DNA from: Hypsibius dujardini
Lineage: Eukaryota; Tardigrada; Eutardigrada; Parachela; Hypsibiidae
Assembly (NCBI GenBank): GCA_001579985.1
Contig: LRSR01000225.1
Span: 1 to 27,465 of the forward strand
DNA length: 27,465 nt
Direction: 5' to 3'
The translations under genes and the position numbers were made by a program. The notes beneath the pieces are model-generated. The model saw only the letters and a program-made list of their open reading frames with translations, was not told where the DNA came from and did no database searches. This document shows, piece by piece, positions 17,773 through 26,515 of this stretch (positions are counted from its first letter, which is position 1; each line of letters begins with the position of its first letter).

Positions 17773-18430
17773 CCGTTTCAGAATTTTCGATCGCACGTGC
17801 AGTGAGTGCAGCAAATAAAGCAAGGGGGAATTGAAATGTGAGGTGGACAGAATCTTCCAAGGCGTCTCCCACTTCGCGCGCCCATTTGAGCTATTCGCAT
17901 ACGAACATCGTGATGACCGCAGCTCCCATAAGAAACATTTTCCAATTCGGTGTCCGAATTCGATTGTATTTGGGGCGGAGAAGGAAAGGATAAGGTCGAA
18001 AAACAGGCAATCAAATTGTTTTTTATTGTTCAAAAGGAAAAAATTCGTAAAATTCATAGACGAAGCTATAATTAAACAGTGCCGATTCTGTATGCTTTCA
18101 CATTTAGAGCCGTTTGGAAGATCTGAGCCACCGGTGAGATGACCGGTCAGCCAGGGAGAAATAATTAATTGCGCCAGAAGACAAGAAATGAGAAAAGGAA
18201 CAAAATAGTTTAACATTGTGCACTGTGCATCTCTTCATTTTTGCAGCTGTTTCGTGCGCAATGCACAAAACAGCTGATTTTTCCCGATTGAATTCTTGCT
18301 CATAATTCTTTCCTGACTTCCACTGCGATTGAATCTTTCGTCCTGCGCTCTTTCAACCTAATTTTTCTATCGATAGCCACTTATAATTCACCGCAGGGTA
18401 CTCATCCTTCGGGGCTGAGGTGCTCAAGAA
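17773..18430. promoter_or_regulatory. Divergent promoter region, chromodomain gene and PSMG4
   Basis: The two starts face away from each other across 658 bp (215 bp if the upstream ATG at 18216 is used). TATCGATA at 18368-18375, 56 bp before the PSMG4 start, matches the DRE element known from Drosophila housekeeping core promoters. A hairpin with CAGCTG at each end lies at 18244-18276 (CAGCTGTTTCGTGC, loop, GCACAAAACAGCTG). The 17773-18216 part is also open in the chromodomain frame. Confidence 0.5.
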
Positions 18431-18859
18431 ATGGCTACGATCTCGGCGGAGTCCTCATTGGATAAAGACACGACAAACAATTTAGCGCCATCAACCGCCA
18501 TGTTCCAGGCGACTTTGCAAGGTCTCACAGTCTACTTTCAACTGATCCGACTGCGAAATTCCTGCTTCCTATGGATCGGTGATAGTGCGAGGCGAATGGA
18601 CGCCCTCTCGGTGGCTCTTCCCAACCCCTTCGACAACAAAGCGCCCCTCGTGACGGCCATCACCGACCGGCGGACCAACGACGCGCAGCCCGTACGCGAC
18701 GAGGGCCAGCAGATTGCCGCGAAACTGTCGCGGAAGCTCGGCGCGCAGGTATTCGTGACGTACAACGTGGCGGAGGCCTCCGAGGAGAGTGATCTCTTGA
18801 CGGCCATTGAAGCGCATTTATTTTCTCTCATCAAGAACGGCGTTGCTTTCACTTTATGA
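18431..18859 (+). CDS. PSMG4: Proteasome assembly chaperone 4
   Basis: Single exon of 142 residues. With PSMG3, this small chaperone helps build the 20S proteasome alpha-ring in the cytosol. It shows the family core: FQLIRLRNSCFLWIGD (human FHVMRLTDSLFLWVG), then ALSVALPNPFDNKAPLVTAI, then IAAKLSRKLGAQVFVTYNV (human LAQRLARKTNKQVFVSYNL). It is about 20 residues longer than human, mostly at the N-terminus before FQATLQGLTVY and in the loop TDRRTNDAQPVRDEG. It is intronless here. It diverges from the chromodomain gene and converges with METTL6, whose stop is 40 bp away. The start gives the whole family core, and no better upstream ATG is seen. Confidence 0.9.
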   Translation: MATISAESSLDKDTTNNLAPSTAMFQATLQGLTVYFQLIRLRNSCFLWIGDSARRMDALSVALPNPFDNKAPLVTAITDRRTNDAQPVRDEGQQIAAKLSRKLGAQVFVTYNVAEASEESDLLTAIEAHLFSLIKNGVAFTL

Positions 18860-18899
18860 GATACGGTTTTTGTGGGAGAAGAGAAATATTTCGAGCTGA

Positions 18900-20410
18900 T
18901 CATGCGGGGTTGCGGAATTTACCCTGGACAAAAATGCGTGGAACGTGAAGATTGAGCTTTTGGTTGCTGGTTTCTTTGTGGACGTAATCGCATTCCTCCA
19001 AGGCGAAGCCAGCCTCTGTGAATATCCGCTGAACGTCCTCTAAAAAGTAAACCAGAAGAAAAAAGTCCTCGTATTGTGAATTCTGGCGTTCAATAATGAT
19101 TGGTCATAGGTTACTGGATTGATTGGGCGATTGGCTTTGGCATCACAATTTTTGTTCGTTTATCCAACTGATTGATTGCTTGATTGATTGCTTGGTTGAT
19201 TGATTGATTGATCGACAAAATGTGCTTAAAAATTGCTTTTTTTTTAAAATCCGCATTTTCGGTACTTCCAATAAAGTAAATTTAGTGATTATAAATAAAA
19301 GTTTGTTTTTTAATCTTATCATGTGGCGTTGGGCGTACCAAGGCTAAAGTAGTAGGTGTATGTGCAGTCTTGGCGGAAGTAGAACTTCTCATCGAGTTTG
19401 TGTCCCGGCGCAAATCTGATCATGGCGTGGTCATATAAACCGTAGTCGCGAAAGAGCACCAAGCCACCTGGACGAAGAACCTGCGGAAAAGCCCGAACGA
19501 AATAACCGAAACGCATCGTGGGAGGAGTGGTTGCACGAACCGACGCCGTACTTTTCGAAGATTCCGCACTGCCGCAACCATCTTCTCGGGATGAATGGCC
19601 GACAAGACGAATATTAGCGTGACAATGTCCAGAGTTTCCGGGATGTTACTTGTGAGATCGTCTTTGGTTATATCGGCGACGAAGCATTGACAGCGGTCAC
19701 TGTGCTTCCGGTAGTTTGGGTCAGCCTGTTTGTGGAATACGGAGGCAGCCAATCAATCAATCAATTAGCCAATCAATCAATCAATCAATCGACCAATCAA
19801 TCAATCAATCAATCGACCAACCAATAGATCAATTTGCCCAATCAATCAATGAATCAACAAATCTGCCCACACAATCAAACGATCATTAATCCCATCAATG
19901 TACTAGCACGTCGAACGGAAGTTTGCGGTGAAATCTATATCTGTTTCGTTCAAGTAGTTGGTGAGTGGTTGGACACCGGTGCCCGCGCGAATGAACAGGT
20001 CAAAATCTGATTCTCGGGATGAGTTCGAGGGACTGATGGATGTTTTTTGGACTCATTTTTATTTTCACATACTTGAATGATAGATATCGCAGTCGGCGCG
20101 AAATCACACGCATAAACGTAGACGGATGGGTTCTCCTCCAGCAGCGGAAGGAAGAGATTCCCGACACCACAACCAACTTCAAGCAACTTCAACGGCGCTT
20201 CCGTCGAGGACGTCGACAACTCTGCAAATTCCCTCGTCGTCCAGTGACGATCCTTAAAGAAGCGGTCCGCATTCCGCTGGTAAAACTTATCCCAATTACC
20301 GGATTCATTCCGCAGTTGGCGCCGCTTGAAGTCGGTCACGGGTCGGGAATCGTGCCGTGCGAGCTGGAGGAGTTCCTCCTCTGACAGCACTCGAGGTGAT
20401 GAAGAAGACG
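18900..20410 (-). CDS. METTL6: tRNA N3-methylcytidine methyltransferase; start codon not found
   Basis: Four exons visible on the minus strand: 20073-20410, 19552-19725, 19339-19480, 18900-19039, all in phase, giving 264 codons including the stop. METTL6 uses S-adenosylmethionine to make m3C32 in serine tRNAs, with seryl-tRNA synthetase as partner. Family hallmarks: KFYQRNADRFFKDRHWTTRE, SAM motif I LLEVGCGVGNLFLPLLEENP, YACDFAP, LIFVLSAIHPEKM, LFRDYGLYDHAM, RQDCTYTYYF. The intron 19481-19551 is only 71 bp. The first visible exon opens at an acceptor (cttctcggtgtag|CG) in the middle of a codon and has no in-frame ATG before SSSSPRVLSEEELL, so a short exon must precede it. That exon is not evident; the COX17 stop lies only 58 bp upstream. 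Methionine-start loss by pseudogenisation is unlikely, as the body is intact. Confidence 0.9.
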
Positions 20411-20468
20411 CTACACCGAGAAGAGAAAAAAGACTACACAAGGAAACTCTCGCGCCGCCGCCGAGTTT

Positions 20469-20675
20469 TCAGATTTTGAAGCCCTGAGACCGCATACACT
20501 GCTTGTGCGCCTCTATCAAGGCCTGGCAGTCAGCCTCGCCGTTCTCCATGATGCACGCGTCTCGGACCTGTTTCGTCTCCGGACACGCGCAGCAGGCCTT
20601 ACATTTCGGCTTCACCTCCTCCGATTGGCTTTCCGGAGTGGTCGACGGAAGGGCTTTCGTGTCCGAGCTGGGCAT
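20469..20675 (-). CDS. COX17: Cytochrome c oxidase copper chaperone
   Basis: One coding exon of 68 residues. COX17 carries Cu(I) in the mitochondrial intermembrane space to SCO1 and COX11 for cytochrome c oxidase. The copper site [19 protein letters not shown] and the second half of the twin CX9C fold, [19 protein letters not shown], are nearly as in human ([14 protein letters not shown] and LIEAHKECMRALGFKI), and the protein ends at GFKI as expected. The N-terminus is Ser/Thr/Pro-rich. The minus strand upstream has a likely 5' UTR intron (TTCAGAG|gtgagc near 20755 to cattgcag or tcctctag near 20695-20715). WARS2 diverges from it. METTL6 follows on the same strand, suggesting a shared transcript. 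Confidence 0.95.
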   Translation of the reverse strand: MPSSDTKALPSTTPESQSEEVKPKCKACCACPETKQVRDACIMENGEADCQALIEAHKQCMRSQGFKI

Positions 20676-21098
20676 GTCGTGAAGGCGCGCGGCGCAACTC
20701 TAGAGGAAGACTGCAATGTCAAAGGGGCGTCATGGAGGAATCTGCGAGTGCTCACCTCTGAAAATCCCGAAACTTTGTCGATAGAACAGGAAGGCGGGAT
20801 TACGGAGGATCAAACAGTGAAGAAATAGTAGGGCAAACTGAAAATCGCCTTGGCGAAAATGTAAATAGTCCAAGAAATGGAATGAAAAGTTCAAGAAAGT
20901 TCACGCGAAAGAAAAAGGATTGCATCAGCGCTAAAACTTATCAATCAATCAATCATACTGCAGTACTAATAGTTCCGTACTGTGGTACTAGTAGTTCCAC
21001 TTCCATCTGAAATCGAATCTTCTATTGGAAGTGGAATATAAATCTGGTCGTATTTTCTTATCATTATTCTCCCACTCCAACTGCTCTAAAGCATTAAA
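20676..21098. promoter_or_regulatory. Divergent promoter region, COX17 and WARS2
   Basis: 423 bp between two mitochondrial genes facing away from each other. It holds the likely COX17 5' UTR exon and intron, a short ATCA run near 20940, and a local repeat of GTACTANTAGTTCC (about 20963 and 20990). No TATA box stands out. Joint control of two mitochondrial genes is possible but is inference. Confidence 0.45.
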
Positions 21099-23466
21099 AT
21101 GTTTTGTTACAAGGTGTCTGGGAAATTTTCGCCATGGAGAGGTAGAATAGTTCGCCGGCAGAATTCGTCTAGTGCGCCTGTGGAAGCGTCATCAACGACA
21201 ACGTTGTCTCCTGCACTTCCCGTCACAGTGTTTTCCGGCATTCAACCGACCGGCTCGCTCCACCTCGGCAACTACTTCGGTGCGGTGAAATTGTGGACGG
21301 AAATCCAGAATGATCCGACCAAGCAGTTGATCACCAGTGTGGTCGACATGCACGCCATCACGTTAGCGTGGGATCCGAAAGCTCTCCGCGCTAACATCAG
21401 GTTTGTTTGATGGTTCGCTTGATTGATCGCTTGATTGACGGAGCCGTTGCCTTGAAATGAAGCATGTCGATTGATTGGTTGATTGACGGAGCCGTTGCCT
21501 TGAAATGAAGCATGTCGATTGATCGCTTGATTGACGGTGCCGTTGCCTTGAAATGAAGCATGTCGATTGATTGGTTGATTATTTCATATTTCGCTGGAGT
21601 TGAACCAATATTTTATTTATTATTTATTTATTTCCTGATTCTGATTCGACAGAAATGAGACAAGTACCGTTTTTTACTGTTAATTCATTTTTCCCACCAT
21701 ATCACATAGCCATTTTTCATGCATTGCGTTAACTAGGACATTTACTTGAATAGAATGTTGATTTGTCTGGGTTTTAATATTGCCGTTGAATAAAAACTTC
21801 TTTAATTTCTAACGTACTATTTAAATTTATTTGTTTGTTAGAATATATTTATATTATTTGCATTCACACACATTGTTCAAGCAGCCTTTGTCGACTAGCC
21901 CGTTTAGCTGGTCACTCAATCGAGCGATTGGCTGGCTGATTGATCGATTGATTGATTGATTGACCGATCAATTGATTGATTGATAGGTTGATCGATTGAT
22001 TGATTAATCAATTGATTAATTGATTGACCGATCAATTGATTGATTGATAGAGTTGATCGATTGATTAATCAATTGATCGAATGATTGATTGGTTGATTGA
22101 CTTCTTTATTCTCCAGACGAATGTTCATCGAGCTCCTGGCCTGCGGGGTGGATCCCTCCAAGACTGTCCTCTTCCAGCAGTCCCAGGTTCCCCAACACGC
22201 CCAACTTCAATGGATTTTCGCCTGCCTTACCACCATGGCGCGTCTCGACAACCTCCCGCAGTATAAGGAGAAGTCCGCCACTCAATCCGACATCCCCTGC
22301 GGACTACTCCTCTACCCGGTCCTCCAGGCCGCCGACATTCTCCTCTACCGTGCCCGGCTCGTTCCGGTCGGAGAGGACCAGGTATATAGTGTTGCTTAAA
22401 TCAAACTTTTGAATTTAGATTAAATAAAAATAAATCACAATTGCATGGCAAAGGTGGAGATTTTAAGTCAGAATTAAAAGTAACTATTGATATTAATATC
22501 AAGCACTAGCCTGAAGTTAAATTAAATTAAAAAGCAAGTCAAAACTTAATTACTTAAGACTAAGCTACTTAAATTAAATAAAAAATTATGCCGAAAGTTG
22601 ATTTTCAATTAAATTTGCAATTAAATTAAAATTATGTCATAATTGATTTAAATAGAAAATTTAATTAAAGTTATGCCATAAATGATTTAAATTTTAAATT
22701 AAATTAAAATTGGCAAAAAGTGGTTTTGAAGGAAATAAAAAATTATGCCACAAAACGGTTTTAAATTATTTTAGAAATTATTTGAAATAAGGAGCCTGAT
22801 TTTCGGCATTTTAACGCACTTTTTAAATTAATATAAATTGATGCTCAACAATAAAGAACACTGCAGGTGCACCACCTGCAGCTCGCGCAACACACCGCCC
22901 GCGTCTTCAACCATCACCACGGGAAGCTCTTCCCCAGTCCGCAGCGCCTTCCCAGCGACCTTCCCCGGGTGAAGAGTCTCCGCGAGCCCGCCAAGAAAAT
23001 GAGCAAATCCGAGCCGGACACGAAGAGCCGCATCGAGGTCGCTGACTCACCGGAGCAGATTATGCTCAAGTGTAAGCGCGCCGTGACGGATTTCCCCGCG
23101 GAGATCACTTTCGACCCGGAAACTCGTCCGGGAATTTCCAATCTCCTCCTGCTGTATAAAACGATCCGCGCGATGGAGATGGACGCGGTGTTGGAGCATT
23201 TCCGCGCTAAGGACAAGGTGGCCTTGAAGGAGGAGCTCGGCGAGGCGGTAGTGGAGCTGCTGCGGCCGGTGCGGGAGAATGTGCGGCACCTCGAGGGGAA
23301 CTTGGAGTTTGTCGAGCGGGTGATGGAGGAGGGCGCGGAGAAGGCGAGGGCCTTGGCCGCAGACACGATGAGGCTGGTGGAGAATTTGGTGGGCTTTCGG
23401 TCGGACGTGAAGTCGGTTAAAGAGATGTTTAAAAAGCCGGCGAAAACGGCGGTCGCTGTTGGGTAG
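21099..23466 (+). CDS. WARS2: Mitochondrial tryptophanyl-tRNA synthetase
   Basis: Three exons, 21099-21400, 22117-22381 and 22867-23466, in phase, 388 residues (human 360). It charges mitochondrial tRNA-Trp. The first 30 residues are basic and Ser-rich ([17 protein letters not shown]), fitting a matrix-targeting peptide. Class I signatures are present: PTGSLHLGN at 50-58, the HIGH equivalent, and KMSKS at 233-237 in [27 protein letters not shown] and [18 protein letters not shown], then PVGEDQ at the exon 2-3 border, are typical of bacterial-type TrpRS. Exon 3 is GC-rich and intron 2 very AT-rich. Intron 1 has three 48-bp repeats and TGAT palindromes. An AATAAA follows the stop by about 35 bp. 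Confidence 0.95.
21421..21564 (+). repeat. Three 48-bp tandem repeats in WARS2 intron 1
   Basis: Units start at 21421, 21469 and 21517; each runs GATTGATYGSTTGATTGACG, then GAGCCGTTGCCTTGAAATGA, then AGCATGTC. They are nearly identical, so recent. A further half unit (GATTGATTGGTTGATT) follows. Confidence 0.9.
21905..22100. repeat. TGAT/ATCA palindromic repeat cluster in WARS2 intron 1
   Basis: Mixed runs of GATTGATTGATT with ATCAATTGATT switches, able to pair with one another. Two near-identical longer blocks (GACCGATCAATTGATTGATT then GATAG) occur at about 21962 and 22026. It ends about 15 bp before the exon 2 acceptor. Confidence 0.8.
22382..22866 (+). repeat. AT-rich decayed repeat filling WARS2 intron 2
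   Basis: The intron is strongly AT-rich, with loosely repeated words such as AATTAAATTAAAATTATGCC and ATAAATGATTTAAAT at a spacing of roughly 50-60 bp (about 22565-22760). It contrasts sharply with the GC-rich exons on both sides. No gene or clear transposon end is seen. Confidence 0.6.
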
Positions 23467-23501
23467 AAAGAGCCGTGATGTTTCTATAGGTTGTTCGCGG
23501 T

Positions 23502-23507
23502 AATAAA
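23502..23507 (+). terminator. WARS2: Polyadenylation signal of WARS2
   Basis: AATAAA 35 bp after the WARS2 stop codon, in unique sequence before the CAGA array begins. Confidence 0.65.
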
Positions 23508-23553
23508 GCGAAGATCCTTCCAAAAAGAAGAACTTTTTTGCTTACCGAGCTTG

Positions 23554-23735
23554 ACAGACAGACAGACAAACAGACAGACAAACAGGCAGGCAGACAGACA
23601 AACAGACAGACAGACAGGCAGGCAGGCACGAAGACAGACAGACAGACAAATGTAACTGCAGACAGACAGGCAGACAGACAGACAAATGGAACTGCAGACA
23701 GACAGACAGACAGACAGACATAGAGATACACAGAC
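23554..23735. repeat. CAGA microsatellite downstream of WARS2
   Basis: CAGA/CAGG array containing a duplicated longer block, AGACAAATGKAACTGCAGAC, near 23645 and 23683, showing that a segment with unique sequence has been copied within the array. Confidence 0.9.
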
Positions 23736-24348
23736 AATGGCAGGCGAAAGCAAAGACGAAACAAACAGTAAGACGGAGCAACGGATGTACAGACAGACAT
23801 TAAAACTGATAGCCAACGAACATGTTCTAGCTTCCTGGGAGTCAGTAATGTCTGCCTGCCACGCAATGTCTACCTGCTCTTTTTTTATCTCAATTCCATT
23901 GTCCTGATTGACAATAATGCCTTTACCATCGCCCAGGGAGGATAAACAGATCAGGAAGCATGATCGCCATCGATTTCCCCCTGATTCTTCCGCCCTGTTT
24001 TTAGGTGCCTGCTCTCACCCTCTCGCCCCCCATATGTGCCCTATGCACGCACACAATGCCGATCGAACACACTCGGGGGATCATTCATGTGATACCCATG
24101 CACTGCAGTAATAACACAAAAGCAAGGTGTACTCCTCGTACATTCGTACCTCAATCCACCCAGCGCACTAGGAACCCAACCCGAGCACTTTCCCGGATTA
24201 ACTTTCCCCTGCAGTGTAATGTCAAGCATTTTGAGCGGGTATCACGATTTTTTTCCAGGAACCACCATACGCGATCGACCTATACCTGCTGGTATTTATT
24301 TTGGTTCAGTGACACTGACAACTTCCACAGAAGCATTGTCGAATACAG

Positions 24349-24570
24349 TAAGCGACAGAATTTAATCTAATGAAGGGTCCCGCAAATGGGCAAAAGGGGC
24401 GGGGCAGGGGTAATACCTGAACAATCAACCAATCAACCAACGGAACTCCGAGCAATCGGAGCGGAGTTGATTGTTTGGTTGGTTGTTAGGTTGATTGATT
24501 GATTGTTACCCCTGCCCCGCCCCTTTTGCCCATTTCAGGGACCCTCCGTTAGATTAAATTCTGTCGCTTA
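24349..24570. mobile_element. Palindromic MITE, family 3, copy 2
   Basis: Arms TAAGCGACAGAATTTAATCT, then AATGAAGGGTCCCGCAAATG, then GGCAAAAGGGGCGGGGCAGG, with the complement after a centre of CAATCAACC runs and the small palindrome AACTCCGAGCAATCGGAGC near 24445. The core is shared with 16661-16804. Arms match closely, so it is a fairly young copy. No coding capacity. Confidence 0.85.
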
Positions 24571-24823
24571 TTTTACGGTAAGTTAACGCACCACTGCCAA
24601 CAGGGAGGACCAGTTTAAGGCACCAAATGCCAAAATGCGACCTTTAAGGTTCGAAGCGATTGGGGGATACATTTAAGAAATAATTCACATCGGTCGATTG
24701 TTTTCGTTTTCTACACTCAATTTCGGATCGGTAAAAGCTTACAGGGACTGAATCGATTGCGCTCAATTTCTACAGAAACAGTTCAAAGTTGAGCAAATGT
24801 GTCCGTGGTGGAGCCTGTAGCAT

Positions 24824-25106
24824 ACCGTATTCACCCGATCTCAAGGGACAGATAAGCCCCACCCCCTCAAGTCATCGGTTGACTATTCAATCGGATTCAC
24901 TATGTCGTGATTGGTTGAAATTTATGCCGAACTTGACAGCGATTGATTGATTGATTACGCGGGATTTCTTGACGGACGCATTGAATCAGTTGATTGATTG
25001 ATTGTAGGTAAACAATAGCAAACGGTGATGAACAGATAAAATTCGGGGTGGATCAAATTAACTGGTAGGGCAAAAAAGTGTCCCTTGAGATCGGGGGAAT
25101 ACGGTA
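24824..25106. mobile_element. MITE, family 4, copy D
   Basis: Left TACCGTATTCACCCGATCTC then AAGGGACAGATAAGCCCCAC; right GGTAGGGCAAAAAAGTGTCC then CTTGAGATCGGGGGAATACG then GTA. The same unequal ends as copy B (CCCCGCC on the left, GTAGGGCAAAAAA on the right). Interior has GTGATTGGTTG (inverted CCAAT) and TGAT runs. Confidence 0.82.
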
Positions 25107-25210
25107 CAGCTGTGGCACGATTTCTCGATGAAAAACGTTAATCGGAACGCATGTTATTTTGCCGGTGTTCCGATTAACGTTTTTCGTCAAGAAATCGTGC
25201 CACAGCTGTA
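25105..25210. mobile_element. Young hairpin MITE with TA at both ends
   Basis: A 106-bp inverted repeat with arms of 44 bp differing at two positions: TACAGCTGTGGCACGATTTC, then TCGATGAAAAACGTTAATCG then GAAC, loop near 25149-25166. It begins in the last TA of copy D and ends in TA, consistent with insertion of a mariner-type element at TA. Confidence 0.82.
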
Positions 25211-25247
25211 CACACAACAACAGCGAACGAATGTCTGTGTAGTGTAA

Positions 25248-25370
25248 ACACACCTGGCAAAAACCTTGCGGGGACCGAGTCAAGCACTTCACCTCGACGG
25301 CTGTTTACAACAGCCATGCAACGAGTGTGATGGCTTAACTCGGTTAGCGCAAAGTTTTTGCCACGTGTGT
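25248..25370. mobile_element. MITE, family 6, copy 2
   Basis: Ends ACACACCTGGCAAAAACCTT then GCGGGGACCGAGTCAAGC, and the complement of ACACACGTGGCAAAAACTTT then GCGCTAACCGAGTTAAGCC; centre GGCTGTTTACAACAGCC. It matches 15091-15208 across both ends. Confidence 0.8.
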
Positions 25371-25661
25371 ATTCAAGTCGTGTACGTCGATCTGGACTCC
25401 GGCATGGAGCTATAGGCGCGTGTTTCACTCAACCGCACGACATGTGGCAAGATGAGGATGAGGAAGAAGAAGGGGAGGAGCGAGCGAGGAGGGGAGGATC
25501 TTGAGGCCATAGGCGCGCCCGATGGCGATGGCAGGCAAACAAGCTATGCCCTGTTAGCTTTTTTTCGGGAACATTTTTAATATTCCGTTTTTGGAAAAAC
25601 CTCGACGCGCCTCTGCTCGGGGTACAAGAGAACTTTCCCGCCCATTTTATTTAAATGCTTA

Positions 25662-25770
25662 GCGTACGTACAACCATACGTACAACCATACGTACATACG
25701 TACGTACGTACGTACGTACGTGTGTCTATCTGTCTGTCTGTGTCTGTGTGTCTGTGTGTCTGTGTGTTGT
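25662..25770. repeat. CGTA array followed by CTGT array
   Basis: Units CGTACGTACAACCATA, then five CGTA in a row to about 25720, then CTGT/GTGT to about 25770. The CGTA part is self-complementary and can form cruciforms. Confidence 0.85.
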
Positions 25771-26063
25771 GTGGAAGAATTATGCGTGATGTGTCGGTTT
25801 CTCCTATCGCGCTCCCGAACGCGTCATAATATGATCGAAGGAGGCAACCATACATAGGACGCACACCGGCAAAACATGAGGATTCAATTCGGCGCGCGGT
25901 AATTTGGCTTTCTAATTTTCGCGCAGATTTTGACGCGATTTTGCGCGCGCGCGCTTGTCTTTTACGCGAGCATCATCTGTTCGTTTTGTCCGTTGCACCA
26001 GCCGGAAGTGGGAAAGGTCTTCGCGCCTTGGTGTGTGTGTGTGTGGGGAGACTTTTCTTTTAG

Positions 26064-26082
26064 ATGCGTCACATGGATACCG
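26064..26082 (+). CDS. Possible 19-nt exon or first coding exon of a gene running right
   Basis: ATGCGTCACATGGATACCG is preceded by a strong acceptor-like tract (acttttcttttag) and followed by a near-perfect donor (CCG|gtaagt). It would encode MRHMDT plus one base. The 200 bp before it is CpG-rich (GCGCGCGCGC at about 25945), as a promoter or 5' UTR could be. No following exon was recognised before the window ends, so this rests on splice signals alone. Confidence 0.25.
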
Positions 26083-26460
26083 GTAAGTCCTGGGGATATA
26101 TAAAAATATGCATATATATGTTCCTCTTCAAATTTTTGCTTTCATTCCTCTGCTCCTGTTGTGTATATGATGTCTGAATCGAAGGGTCTGAGGACCTTGT
26201 TGTTGTTAGAGAATGAGTATATCATGTATTGTGTGTATGTGTGTGTGTTGAGCGCGAAGCTTTTGAACTGACCAATTTGATTTTTGACGATTGGGTGTGG
26301 TTTCTGTATATCCCCCTGCCTGACTGCGAACGCAACTGTCTAGAATATGGAACTTTATGTAGTGACTTTGCGTATTCGGCAACATACAGTATATCCGGTT
26401 TTCAGCTTTGAAGATATTCGGAGAAGTACGTTTATCTGTTTGCCTGTCTGTTTGTCTGTT

Positions 26461-26515
<55 letters not shown>

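Larger units (their letters stand above)
23467..26063. other. Gene-poor stretch downstream of WARS2
   Basis: No confident gene. It contains a CAGA array (23554-23735), MITEs at 24349-24570, 24824-25106, 25105-25210 and 25248-25370, a purine-rich tract at about 25448-25500, a CGTA array (25662-25720) and CpG-rich sequence at about 25880-26030. The frames open here match no family I know. Confidence 0.55.

Noticed and set aside
20400-20470. A COX17-METTL6 fusion protein
   Set aside because: COX17 ends at the family-typical GFKI and stop, and no donor before that stop leads in phase to the METTL6 acceptor.
24640-24670. GGTTCGAAGCG and, at 5028-5040 on minus, GAGTTCGAATCG, as tRNA or SINE B boxes
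   Set aside because: No A box or cloverleaf-capable sequence lies at the right distance upstream in either case.
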